From NCBI GenBank assembly GCA_020796225.1, contig CM036754.1:45594084-45658083 (forward strand): 64,000 bases of DNA, in the 5' to 3' direction. The notes under the pieces were generated by a model, which was given only the letters and a program-made list of their open reading frames with translations, made no database searches and was not told where the DNA came from. Position numbers and translations under genes: made by a program. Source of the DNA: Arion vulgaris. Taxonomy: Eukaryota; Mollusca; Gastropoda; Stylommatophora; Arionidae. This document shows positions 42,701 through 52,187 of the stretch, one piece after another (the stretch's first letter is position 1; each line of letters opens with the position of its first letter).

Positions 42701-42760
42701 GAATCATTGATAGAAATGATTATTATCACTGTATAAATAAGATTTGTGTATATAATACAG

Positions 42761-43069
42761 GTGTCCAGCAAGTCAGTCAAACAGTGTGTTCAGTTTTACT
42801 ATGTATGGAAGAAAGTCTGCCCAGATGACTACAGACGACTGCGGCTGGGCCGTGGCAAACAGAGTGACTACAATACCAGAAGGAGCGCAGTGAGAGCTGC
42901 AGCTGCACCAGAAAAAGTATCTCAGACGTCAGCGGTTGGCGAGTCTCAAACTGTCTTGACAAATATGGCTGCACCCCCTGTGGAAGGAATGGATGAGAAT
43001 ATGGGATCTGTGGACTCAGACATGACCAGTTTATTATCGGACAATGAAGAGCCTATCTTGGCACCTGAT
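42761..43069 (+). CDS. Exon 13: SANT helix 3 and acidic linker
   Basis: The exon has 103 codons, phase 0 at both ends, acceptor ataatacag, donor gat|gtaagt. It begins VSSKSVKQCVQFYYVWKK, the highly conserved third SANT helix (V..KSv.qCV.FYY.WKK), followed by VCPDDYRRLRLGRGKQ, a basic segment resembling the inositol-phosphate/HDAC contact region of this family. The rest is Ala/Ser-rich and then acidic (DENMGSVDSDMTSLLSDNEE). Confidence 0.93.
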
Positions 43070-43162
43070 GTAAGTATTATTCTAGAGAATTGTCTTGATA
43101 GATTTAATACATTTTGAACTTATTTTTTCTTTGGGCTGACAAGTGTTACATTTTTGTTTGGA

Positions 43163-43590
43163 GTCTCTGTGGCATAGAGGTTAGGTGCTTACCTCTCTTT
43201 CCAAAGGTTCTTAGCTCGCTCTCTAGTGGAGCCATCTGAATATTTTCCCAGAGATCCCTGATCTCAGTATAGGTGAGTCAATTTCCTAGTCCTATTGAAG
43301 TGACAATAAAACGTAGATACCATGTTCAAGTTGAGCACATGAAAGAACCCTTGACTGATCAAAATTGAGAAATCTGGAAAGACGCTGCACTGGCAAAATT
43401 AAAATCAGAAAAAAGTTGTTAAATATTAAATTCCTACAAATATTGTTAACCATCTTCTAAATTACATCGGGAGCCTCGCGGTGCTACAGAGTTTGTGCAC
43501 TTCCACTGAGATCTTCCTGTGTAAGAAAGAGATCGGAGAACACATGATTGCTCACCAAAGTGCAGTGATGATGATCCAATTAATCAATCA
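43163..43590 (+). mobile_element. SINE-F, full length
   Basis: Head gtggcatagaggttaggtgc (A-box-like) and ttcttagctcgctctctagt; middle caagttgagcacatgaaaga; end gagatcttcctgtgtaagaa, agagatcggagaacacatga and aatcaatcaaac. Confidence 0.84.
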
Positions 43591-43721
43591 AACAATTTCT
43601 GACACCATCTTGTGACATACTTATTTGTTATTGTAATTTTAGAATATTGCTTGCAAATATGGATTTGATCTGTTGTTGAACTTGATAAAACTGTTTAACT
43701 TCAATTTCTTCTTGATTCTGT

Positions 43722-44350
43722 CTAAATGTGGATGATAGTTTGTCCTAAATGTGGACAATAATTTATTCTAAATGTGGACAATAGTTTGTTCTAAATGTGG
43801 ATGATAGTTTGTTCTAAATGTGGATGACAGTTTGTTCTAAATGTGGACAATAATTTGTTCTAAATGTGGACAATAATTTGTTCTAAATGTGGACAATAGT
43901 TTGTTCTAAATGTGGACAATAATTTGTTCTAAATGTGTATGACAGTTTGTCCTAAATGTGGACAATAATTTGTTCTAAATGTGGACAATAGTTTGTTCTA
44001 AATGTGGATGACAGTTTGTTCTAAATGTGGACAATAATTTGTTCTAAATGTGGACAATAGTTTGTTCTAAATGTGGATGACAGTTTGTTCTAAATGTGGA
44101 CAATAATTTGTTCTAAATGCGGACGATAGTTTGTTCTAAATGTGGATGATAGTTTGTTCTAAATGTGGACAATAATTTGTTCTAAATGTGGACAATAGTT
44201 TGTTCTAAATGTGGACAATAGTTTGTTCTAAATGTGGTCGATAGTTTGTTCTAAATGTGGTCGATAGTTTGTTCTAAATGTGGTCGATAGTTTGTTCTAA
44301 ATGTGGATGATAGTTTGTTCTAAATGTAGTCGATAGTTTGTTCTAAACGT
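43722..44350. repeat. 23-bp minisatellite, about 27 copies
   Basis: Unit ttctaaatgtggacaatagt plus ttg, with g/tatga and gtcga variants in blocks. Ends 110 bp before exon 14. Confidence 0.95.
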
Positions 44351-44461
44351 GTTGTAACATCTGTTAAAAGACCTTACGTACAGAATCAGTTACAGACAGA
44401 TTATTACTATTTAAACAACATGACAGGATTTCATATTCTTACTTAATTGTCTCTTAAACAG

Positions 44462-44570
44462 TCAGTTCCGAGTAGTGCTCCCAACACAGCCAGCTCCACT
44501 CCAACCAGAGGAGAGTCACCAACCCTACTACCTCCTCACAGTTTACTTGACGTTTGAGGGTTGTCATGTG
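44462..44570 (+). CDS. Exon 14: Ser/Thr/Pro linker and start of second zinc finger, frame slip near 44551
   Basis: Acceptor tcttaaacag, strong donor gtg|gtgagt. It reads SVPSSAPNTASSTPTRGESP and TLLPPHSLLD, then hits TGA at 44555-44557 in that frame. With one base dropped near 44552 the exon ends FEGCHV and joins exon 15 (TCSSKQSLKRHMRKH), so that the Cys at GCHV sits exactly 12 residues before the first finger His. The first Cys of the pair would then be where F is read. This suggests a local sequence error rather than a true stop, but a short isoform ending at SLLDV cannot be excluded. Confidence 0.72.
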
Positions 44571-44639
44571 GTGAGTCTTGTCCTGTGCCTACAAATAGCT
44601 AATCATAATCACATCATTTATCTTGTCTAGACTGCCTTT

Positions 44640-45225
44640 GAATGCAAATGCTACAGAAGAGTAGTTATAGTATCATGGCAGAGACAGACAAATGCTACAG
44701 AAGAGTGATTATAGTATCATGGGCAGAGACAAGAACAAATGCTACAGAAGAATAGTTATAGTATCATGGGCAGAGACAAGAGCAAATGCCACAGAAGAGT
44801 AGTTATAGTATCATGGGCAGAGACAAGAACAAATGCTACAGAAGAGTAGTTATAGTATCATGGGCAGAGACAAGGACAAATGCTACAGAAGAGTAGTTAT
44901 AGTATCATGGGCAGAGACAAGAACAAATGCTACAGAAGAATAGTTATAGTATCATGGGCAGAGACAAGAGCAAATGCCACAGAAGAGTAGTTATAGTATC
45001 ATGGGCAGAGACAAGAACAAATGCTACAGAAGAGTAGTTATAGTATCATGGGCAGAGACAAGAACAAATGCTACAGAAGAGTAGTTATAGTATCATGGGC
45101 AGAGCCAAGAACAAATGCCACAGAAGAGTAGTTATAGTATCATGGGCAGAGACAAGAACAAATGCCACAGAAGAGTAGTTAGAATATCATAGACAGAGAA
45201 AAGAACAAATGCTTCTGTTCTGCAA
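44640..45225. repeat. 47-bp tandem array built from a LINE RT segment, about 12 copies
   Basis: Unit includes aaatgctacagaagagtagt and tatagtatcatgggcagaga plus caagaac, read KCYRRVVIVSWAETRTN in the LINE frame. The last copy runs directly into a LINE fragment in the same orientation, so the array arose from its RT tail. Confidence 0.93.
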
Positions 45226-45545
45226 CAGCTTGATATTAAAGAGAGTTGGTATTAAAAGAGCATAACGTCAAGGAAAATTAAATATTTCGGACACATCAAA
45301 CGACAAGAGTGCCTAGAAGATAATTTTGAGGAAGGATGCCTGGAAGAAGAATGAAAGGAAAACCTAGAAGACAATGGGTGCAAGATGTCATTGATGATCT
45401 GAGAATGGCTGCTGCTGACACCGGTCAACTTGCACAGAACAGAGAGCTTTCCAGGACTACTGTCATGGGGCCAAGTTCGGAAGGGACAAGCTACTTGATG
45501 ATAAGATTTCCAACAGGACACATGAGGCTGATGAGAAGATGAATT
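45160..45545 (+). mobile_element. LINE 3' fragment (RTE-like RT tail)
   Basis: After the array: KIKYFGHIKRQECLED..., then PGRRMKGKPRRQWVQDVIDD and LRMAAADTGQLAQNRELSRT, close to 12713-13000 (-). One frameshift around 45325. Confidence 0.85.
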
Positions 45546-45571
45546 TATAGAAAGCTTACCATTAGTGAGAT

Positions 45572-45835
45572 CGTCCATGTGTTGCCGGGGTCTACAAGGG
45601 GAGCAAAGAATAGTAACACTGCAACCTACATGGCATGTTGTAAGAGGCGACTGAGGTAGGGGCCTAGGAAAGCTACCATAGTAAATAAAAAGCGTTGCAG
45701 AAATTGGATGTGCTGGCTTACTTATAGGCACATAACTGGCACAATGTACAATCGCCCTTAGGCTGAGATCACATACAAATCACAAAGAGTGGTTTAACAG
45801 GTGGTCGATATTGGGGACGTTTGAAGATGAAGAAT
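45572..45835 (+). mobile_element. SINE-C with target-site duplication
   Basis: Starts cgtccatgtgttgccggggt, core gcaaagaatagtaacactgc and gtaagaggcgactgaggtag, end gacgtttgaagatgaaga. Flanked by ttagtgagat at 45562-45571 and 45836-45845. Confidence 0.88.
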
Positions 45836-46880
45836 TTAGTGAGATAAATCTGTGGATTGAACTGAGCGCTTACAGAGTATATCATTTAGTGAGATTTATG
45901 GATTGAACTGAGTGCTTACAGAGTATATCATTTAGTGAGATAGATTTATGGATTGAACTGAGTGCTTACATAGTATATCATTTAGTGAGATAGATTTATG
46001 GATTGAACTGAGTGCTTACAGAGTATATCATTTAGTGAGATAGATTTATGGATTGAACTGAGTGCTTACATAGTATATCATTTAGTGAGATTTATGAATT
46101 GAACTGAGTGCTTGCAGAGTATATCATTTAGTGAGATAGATTTGAGATTGAACTGAGTGCTTGCAGAGTATATAATTTAGTGAGATAGATTTATGAATTG
46201 AACTGAGTGCTTGCAGAGTATATCATTTAGTGAGATAGATTTATGAATTGAACTGAGTGCTTACATAGTATATCATTTAGTGAGATAGATTTATGGATTG
46301 AACTGAGTGCTTGCAGAGTATATCATTTAGTGAGATAGATTTATGAATTGAACTGAGTGCTTACATAGTATATCATTTAGTGAGATAGATTTATGAATTG
46401 AACTGAGTGCTTACATAGTATATCATTCAGTGAGATAGATTTATGAATTGAACTGAGTGCTTGCAGAGTATATCATTTAGTGAGATAGATTTATGAATTG
46501 AACTGAGTGCTTGCATAGTATATCATTTAGTGAGATAGATTTATGAATTGAACTGAGTGCTTACATAGTATATCATTCAGTGAGATAGATTTATGAATTG
46601 AACTGAGTGCTTGCAGAGTATATCATTTAGTGAGATAGATTTATGAATTGAACTGAGTGCTTGCAGAGTATATCATTTAGTGAGATAGATTTATGAATTG
46701 AACTAAGTGCTTACAGAGTATATCATTTAGTGAGATAGATTTATGAATTGAACTGAGTGCTTACATAGTATATCATTTAGTGAGATAGATTTATGGATTG
46801 AACTGAGTGCTTGCAGAGTATATTATTTAGTGAGATAGATTTATGAATTGAACTGAGTGCTTACAGAGTATATCATTTGT
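45836..46880. repeat. 50-bp minisatellite, about 21 copies
   Basis: Unit tttagtgagatagatttatg, aattgaactgagtgcttaca and gagtatatca. Variants (a/gtagt, ggatt/gaatt, cattc) are dispersed. The SINE-C upstream sits in the first unit. Confidence 0.95.
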
Positions 46881-47003
46881 ATGTGTCATCTATTACTCAG
46901 AAGATAATATAACAAATTATCACCAACCAAAACGATTCTGCTTTCCAACTGGAGAGGCTATATCGATGACGTGAAGCGAATTATACAGTTTATTGAAGCT
47001 ACT

Positions 47004-47219
47004 GCCCGTCTGCCCAGCGTGTTCGTAGCGCGTTGGACTACGGGTGACTATCCCTCTGTGTGCGGGTTCAATTCCGCGGGATGGCAGAAAAGCCACAGAT
47101 TCCCCAGATTTACGGTGTTCGTAGCACCGAACCGAAGGGTTACGATGTCCATGGCACCGAGCAAGAGCTGAAAAGCTCAAGTGCTTCTGGATCGGGAAAA
47201 AAAAAAAAATAAAAAAAAA
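47004..47219 (+). mobile_element. SINE-H, young copy with perfect target-site duplication
   Basis: Flanked by tattgaagctact at 46991-47003 and 47220-47232 (13 bp, perfect). Head cagcgtgttcgtagcgcgtt, B box gcgggttcaattccgcggga, body cgaaccgaagggttacgatg, A-rich tail of about 25 bp. Confidence 0.92.
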
Positions 47220-47429
47220 TATTGAAGCTACTAGTACTGTGATCTAGTGACTGACAGATAAGAATGAAATCATACAGTTCATTAAAGTTACTGTTACTGT
47301 GATCTAATTGCTGAAAGACCTATATCATACAGTTCATTACCTTTATCTGCCTAGTACCATTTCTTCAATATTTTTGTGGCTAACTTCATCTCTTGACTCT
47401 TACATGTGAAATGGATGTCTAACTTATGA

Positions 47430-47960
47430 AATCCAACATAGGTGCATTAAAACAAATCAAATCATAGAACAAATGATGCCAATTTTAAAATGCAAACATG
47501 TCACCATGAACACTAAAAGAGCATTGTTAAACACAATCTTTCTCCCCACATTATGCTACCAGTACCAAACTTGGACGCTGACATCAAATGATAGAAGAAA
47601 ACTAGTCACAACAGAGATGAAGTGTCTATGCAGAGTGTTGGGAGTATCAAGAAGAGACTGGTTTAGAAATGAAGACATCAGGGAAAAGTGGGTACAACAT
47701 CAGCACTGAACTTTATCAAGAAGCAACAAATTAAATGGTTCGGCCACATAAGCAGATTACCAACAGAAAGTCGCCTAAAGAGCAATGCTACTCGGACACA
47801 GTGGATACAAAGTAAAAAGGCATCCACGCAAAAGGTGGGCTTCAGAGATAACAAACACTACGAAAAACACTTTATGAAGCGCACACAAAAACCTGTTCTA
47901 GAAATCTCTTATCTTGATGCTGTACGGCAAAACCGGATTAGCGAAAAGAAAGAAATGTAC
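47430..47960 (+). mobile_element. LINE 3' fragment (RT thumb and tail)
   Basis: Open frame: VTMNTKRALLNTIFLPTLCY, QYQTWTLTSNDRRKLVTTEM, KCLCRVLGVSRRDWFRNEDI, then FIKKQQIKWFGHISRLPTES. This is the LINE order k..l..tii.PtLlYg.EtWtl, em..lRrvlGvsRrDr.RN..I, WfGHl.R.p. The ending has a frame slip near 47695. Confidence 0.87.
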
Positions 47961-48063
47961 TATATTACTGTTACAAAGTGTTATTTACATTTATCATTTA
48001 CGAAGATATGTTAGTGAGTCCACCAGTTGTTGATCATCCACATACTTTGCTACATTTTCCCAG

Positions 48064-48225
48064 ACATGCTCCTCCAAGCAAAGTTTGAAAAGACACATGC
48101 GCAAACATCAAGAAAAACCTCAGTCCAGCCCTAGTACTCTAGAAAACCTAGACCCACTACACCAGTCGGTCACCTGTGTATGATGAATTTGGAGAAGAGA
48201 TTTTCCCATGTCGACTGTGTGGCAG
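48064..48225 (+). CDS. Exon 15: second C2H2 finger and start of third, frame slip near 48170
   Basis: Acceptor attttcccag, donor ggcag|gtaagg (phase 2 out). The first frame gives TCSSKQSLKRHMRKHQEKPQ and a Ser/Pro linker to LDPLHQSVT, then meets tandem TGA codons at 48181. The second frame, offset by one extra base near 48170-48178, gives YDEFGEEIFPCRLCGR, whose CRLC is the cysteine pair of the last finger completed in exon 16. The exon follows a LINE fragment at about 47430-47960. Confidence 0.78.
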
Positions 48226-48239
48226 GTAAGGTACTGGGA

Positions 48240-48425
48240 CATTAGAGCCTTATTGATTGACTAATTGATTGATTGATAGGACCATCATCATTGTACTTCA
48301 GTGAGTAACCATGTGTGCTCTAATCTCTTTCTTACACAGCAGGATCTCAGCTGCATTGCATGAACTCCGTAGCACTGGCAAAGGTCCCCGATGTGATTTT
48401 GAAAATGGTGAAGATATTCTATTTT
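48240..48425 (-). mobile_element. SINE-F 3' part, minus strand
   Basis: gattgattgataggaccatc tail, gatctctttcttacacagca and tcgtagcactggcaaagg-type words in reverse of 43440-43580. Confidence 0.72.
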
Positions 48426-48439
48426 TAACACAGGACCTA

Positions 48440-48735
48440 CTTTTTATTGCCTAACTACTTTAATTGGACTAGGAACTCTTATCTAATCCACACTGAGATC
48501 AGGGATCTCTAAAACAATATCCTGATGGCTACATGAGGGAGCTAGCTAATCAACACTGAGATCAGGGATCTCTAAAACAATATCCTGATGGCTACATGAG
48601 GGAGCTAGCTAATCAACACTGAGATCAGGGATCTCTAAAACAATATCCTGATGGCTCCATGAGGGAGCACAAATCGAGTATATTTGAAGCAGAGGCAAGC
48701 ACCTAACCTATGCCACAAAGGCCCCATTGTTTAGA
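48440..48735 (-). repeat. SINE-F segment tandemly repeated, 63-bp unit, 3 copies
   Basis: Unit gagatcagggatctctaaaa, caatatcctgatggctacat and gagggagctagctaatcaacact. It is the minus strand of the SINE-F stretch around tccctgatctcag/gatatttt.cagagatcc. The last copy continues into the SINE head (ctatgccacaaaggcccc). Confidence 0.87.
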
Positions 48736-48879
48736 ACCGGACACTTCATTTAGTAACTCATGATTGCATATGTTGTTTGTCAGGGCTTCATATTGGCTGA
48801 GTGACAGCACCAGGATCATTGTAGTGATTTCTTTCTTGCACATGAAGGTCTCAATGACAGTGCATGCATTCCCTTGCAA

Positions 48880-49320
48880 TTGATTGATTTATTGATAGGA
48901 TCATCATCATTGTACTTCAGTGAGTAACCATGTGTGCTCCGATCTCTTTCTTACACAGGAAGATCTCAGCTGCAGTGCACCAACTCCATTGCACCTGCAA
49001 GGGTCCCCAATGTAACTTTGAAGATGGTAAAAATATTTTAGGAATTTTATTAAAAATCTTTTCTAATGAATGTTGCCAGGGCAGCGGCTTTTCAGTCTGC
49101 TCTCGAATTTTAACTGCCAAGGATTCTTTTACATGCTTAAATTGAACTTGAGACTTACGTTTTATCATCCGTCTCCGACAGGACTAGGAACTTGATCTCA
49201 GCTACACTGAAAAATATCCAGATAGCTTATTCTCTGGAAAAATGTCCAGATGACTCCACTAGGGAGTGAACCTGGTACCTTTGGCACTAGAGACTGGCAC
49301 CTAACCTCTAGCCTAATGTC
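48880..49320 (-). mobile_element. SINE-F, near full length, minus strand
   Basis: tgtacttcagtgagtaacca and gatctctttcttacacagga at the tail; ctccactagggagtgaacct and ctggcacctaacctctagcc at the head. Confidence 0.8.
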
Positions 49321-49384
49321 ATTTTGAAGATGGTGAAAATCATTTGAAATTAAAAATAAATTTTGTATTAATAGTTTTTGCCCT

Positions 49385-49560
49385 TTCAGGAGTCTTGTCT
49401 TTTGCACATGCGCAGTGAAGCGTTGTGGGGAGATTCAATTTTCTATCCTGAGCCAGGTGTGTTGCATCTGTAGTTGTTAGTCTTTGATGTCGTAGGATAT
49501 CTGTGATATTATCTATCCATCGGGTTCTTGGTCTTCCTCGGTCTCTCCGTCCGGGTTGCA
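49385..49560 (-). mobile_element. LINE 3' fragment (RT tail)
   Basis: Minus strand reads RRDRGRPRTRWIDNITDILR, HQRLTTTDATHLAQDRKLNL and PTTLHCACA. GRPrtRWiDni...l.......L.a.DR is the LINE tail motif. Confidence 0.8.
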
Positions 49561-49589
49561 GGTTGTTATAGGCGCAAGATGGTAGTAGA

Positions 49590-50165
49590 TCTTGTTTTGA
49601 TTCTCATTCAGTGGCTTTCCAACTTATTATTAGATTTTCACCTGCTAAGTGTCCTGTTTTGCATGCTCAACATGAGCACAGGATCTTTGTTTTATATCAT
49701 CCATCTCTAATAGGACTAGAAAATTTGCCTCACCTACAATGAAATCGGAGATCACTGGAAAATAGCCCAATCACTGGAAAATAGCCCAATCACTGGGAAA
49801 TAGCTCAATCACTGTGAGATAGCCCAATCACTAGAAACTCTGACTCAGCTACAATAAAATTAGAGATCATTAGAAAGCAACCCAGTCACTAGAAACTTTC
49901 ACCTACAATGAAATTAGAGATCATTAGGAAATAGCCCAATCGCTGGACACTAGCCCAATCACTAGAAACTCTCACCTACAATGAAATTAGAGATCACTAG
50001 GAAATAGCCCAATCGCTGGACACTAGCCCAATCACTAGAAACACTCACCTACAATTAAATTATAGATCACTAGAAAATAGCCCAATCACTGTAAGATAGC
50101 CCAATCACTAGTAACTCTCACCTACAATTAAATTAGAAATCACTAGAAAATAGCCCAAGAACAAT
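49590..50165 (-). repeat. SINE-F-derived degenerate tandem array
   Basis: Begins as minus-strand SINE-F (catccatctctaataggact, gaaaatttgcctcacctaca) and then repeats cctacaatgaaattagagat, cactagaaaatagcccaatc in irregular units of about 20 and 75 bp up to 190 bp before exon 16. Confidence 0.82.
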
Positions 50166-50349
50166 CTACCTATTCTACCTCCACCACTTCTGTTATTGAT
50201 ATATTAGATGCATACTGGCTGCTACATGATTCATTTATTTCTTGAGGTAGCTGTTAAACTGTTGTATTCTGTTCAGTTTTCTTTTGAATACTTTGAGAGT
50301 GTTTAGTCTAGTTCTTTAACTCATTGATTTCTTATGTTGATATCTACAG

Positions 50350-50476
50350 AGTATTTGCCAAAGTCAAGAGTCGGAGTGCCCACATGAAGAGCCACAAGAT
50401 AATTGAACACACACCCCAGCAAGAAAAGAAAACAGTCGAGTTAGTCATTACAAATCAAACATTTACAAATGTGTGA
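50350..50476 (+). CDS. Exon 16: last C2H2 finger and C-terminus
   Basis: Acceptor gatatctacag joins exon 15 in phase 2. The peptide RVFAKVKSRSAHMKSHK completes FPCRLCGR into C-x2-C-x12-H-x3-H; the KVKSRsAHMKsH string is characteristic of the terminal finger of TRERF1/ZNF541. The protein ends EKKTVELVITNQTFTNV with TGA at 50474-50476. The 3' UTR is not delimited; an AATAAA occurs near 51320, but inside a LINE fragment, so the poly(A) site is unknown. Confidence 0.88.
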
Positions 50477-51010
50477 GAAGACACCTTAGATTAACTAGAA
50501 TCTATACTTCAAACTTCAACATGTCATGTCCCCAACGACATCAAGACTTGCTAGTCTTTATCAACCATTACAGTTTTAGCATCAGAAACCGAGCTTGCTC
50601 TCAACTAAAACAGATGCTGCAGTTAAAAAAAGATTTCATTGTTTAACGGATTAGTTCCTGTAAGCTGCCGGGAGCATCACTATTTATCTGTTTTAGAATA
50701 ATCTTAAAGACAATTTATTGACCTACAAAATGGTATATTACTCATAAAAATCTGTTAATAATTACAGCAGTAAAATGTATTCAAAAGGAAGTCTGCGGTA
50801 ATGCAAAGTTTCGGAACCTCTGGTTTAAACAATTGTCCATCCTTTTTTTTTGTTTGTGGCGTATAAGACTTGAACTGTGACCCCCACATAATTTGGGAAG
50901 TCAAACTAACTCCCCACCTGCGGCTAGTCACAATGTCTAGTTGAGGATAATCTAAAGCACTGCCCATCAACTATCAGTATTTGCTAGTTATTGTTCTAGC
51001 TGCAATCTTG
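50477..51010. other. Presumed 3' UTR and downstream; repeat M copy 2
   Basis: 50640-50765 matches 37285-37405 (gggagcatcactatttatct, ttaaagacaatttattgacc). No AATAAA close to the stop codon was seen. No ORF of interest. Confidence 0.55.
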
Positions 51011-51109
51011 TTCTCTGGATTTCAGGAAAACTCTGACAAAGGTAGTTTGCTTTTTGAAGATGACCAAATGATCAGGTGGTTGTTACGTAATGGCAGGTGT
51101 TCCCTGTGG

Positions 51110-51410
51110 ATAAGATCAGGACAAGAACCCATGATGACCCAGATTAAGAGGAGAAAATGGCGGTGTGTATGAGAAAACCTACGAAAGACACAGTCAAGTG
51201 TCACTAGACAAGCACTTAAACGAAACCCGCAAGGAAAATGAAAAGGGAACATCCTAAACAGACCTGGTGACGAAGTCTTCTTGAGTAACTAAAGCATGCT
51301 TGATTGTCATGGGAGACCATAAATAAAACAGCCAGAGACTGGGAAAAGTGATGAGCAACTGTTGAGACCCTATGCTCCACAAGGAGCGGAGAATAATAAG
51401 TCACACTAGA
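51110..51410 (+). mobile_element. LINE 3' fragment (GHTLR type)
   Basis: Readable with breaks: QIKRRKWRCV, SVTRQALKRNPQGK, then RDWEK and ATVETLCSTRSGE. Same type as 11785-12105. Confidence 0.72.
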
Positions 51411-51487
51411 TCCGAGATAATAATGTGAACATAAGCAGGAAACTAGTAGCTAGAGCTAACAGCAGATTTGGTAGGAGGCAATAAAGG

Positions 51488-51718
51488 GCCTAAAGCGGAA
51501 GGATTGAGGTTCATTGCAACGGGTTTACCCCATATGGCTTGATCCCTCTCCGCAGAAATGGCACGCCATCTGCCAAGAGTATTGCACAAAGCACGAACTC
51601 TATAGTTCCAGCAACAATCCTGGTGGTCTCTGGAAAAAATGCACTCCTGAACAGGGACCCTATATCCAGATTCAAAACCAGGATCTTCGAAATGCAAGGC
51701 CTAAGCCACAGAGGCTGC
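51488..51718 (-). mobile_element. SINE-A, full length, minus strand
   Basis: gcggaaggattgaggttcat, ttgatccctctccgcagaaa, gttccagcaacaatcctggt, ggtctctggaaaaaatgcac and aagccacagaggc in minus-strand order. Runs straight into the 44-bp array. Confidence 0.83.
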
Positions 51719-51719
51719 A

Positions 51720-52130
51720 TGTACTGGGGAGTGATACGTCAGCACACATATATGTCATACACATATGTACTGGGGAGTGATACATCAACACATGTATGTC
51801 GTACACATATGTACTGGGGAGTGATACATCAACACATGTATGTCGTACACATATGTACTGGGGAGTTGATACATCAACACATGTATGTCGTACACATATG
51901 TACTGGGGAGTGATACATCAACACATGTATGTCGTACACATATGTACTGGGAGTGATAATCAACACATGTATGTCGTACACATATGTACTGGGAGTGATA
52001 CATCAACACATGTATGTCATACACATATGTACTGGGGAGTGATACATCAACACATGTATGTCGTACACATATGTACTGGGGAGTGATACATCAACACATG
52101 TATGTCGTACACATATGTACTGGGGAGTTG
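51720..52130. repeat. 44-bp minisatellite, about 9 copies
   Basis: Unit gtactggggagtgatacatc, aacacatgtatgtcgtacac and atat. Two copies have lost g or at. Confidence 0.95.
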
Positions 52131-52187
52131 ATATGATGGGAAGAGTGACTAGCATAATAATTGTAGTTTTAGTTGATAGATTTATTA

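Larger units (their letters stand above)
437..50476 (+). other. TRERF1/ZNF541/MIDEAS-like gene locus (MiDAC scaffold), 5' end outside window
   Basis: Sixteen coding exons on the + strand can be joined at GT-AG sites, most in phase 0. The predicted protein has, in order, a C2H2 finger, low-complexity Ser/Pro/Gln segments, a basic [19 protein letters not shown] block followed by YTPPPMLSP, an ELM2 domain, a SANT domain and two C-terminal C2H2 fingers. In vertebrates this order belongs to TRERF1 and ZNF541, with MIDEAS as the relative lacking most fingers; their ELM2-SANT unit binds HDAC1/2 in the nuclear MiDAC deacetylase complex. About 1,360 codons are present against roughly 1,000 to 1,350 in human members. 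Introns range from about 0.26 kb to 16.7 kb. Four frame slips are noted in the exon entries. I infer a single invertebrate ancestor-type gene and have not assigned it to one vertebrate paralogue. Confidence 0.88.

Noticed and set aside
43722..44350. Regular short repeats that resemble a CRISPR array
   Set aside because: Units are directly adjacent with no unique spacers, and the context is an animal intron; these are minisatellites. The same applies to all other arrays here.
44462..44557. Accepting TGA at 44555 as the true end of the protein
   Set aside because: Exons 15 and 16 encode fingers typical of the same family and splice phases fit once single-base slips are allowed. A short isoform remains possible.
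47473..48014. A functional reverse transcriptase
   Set aside because: Only the thumb and tail region is present; the palm with the catalytic YxDD box is absent and the frame is broken.
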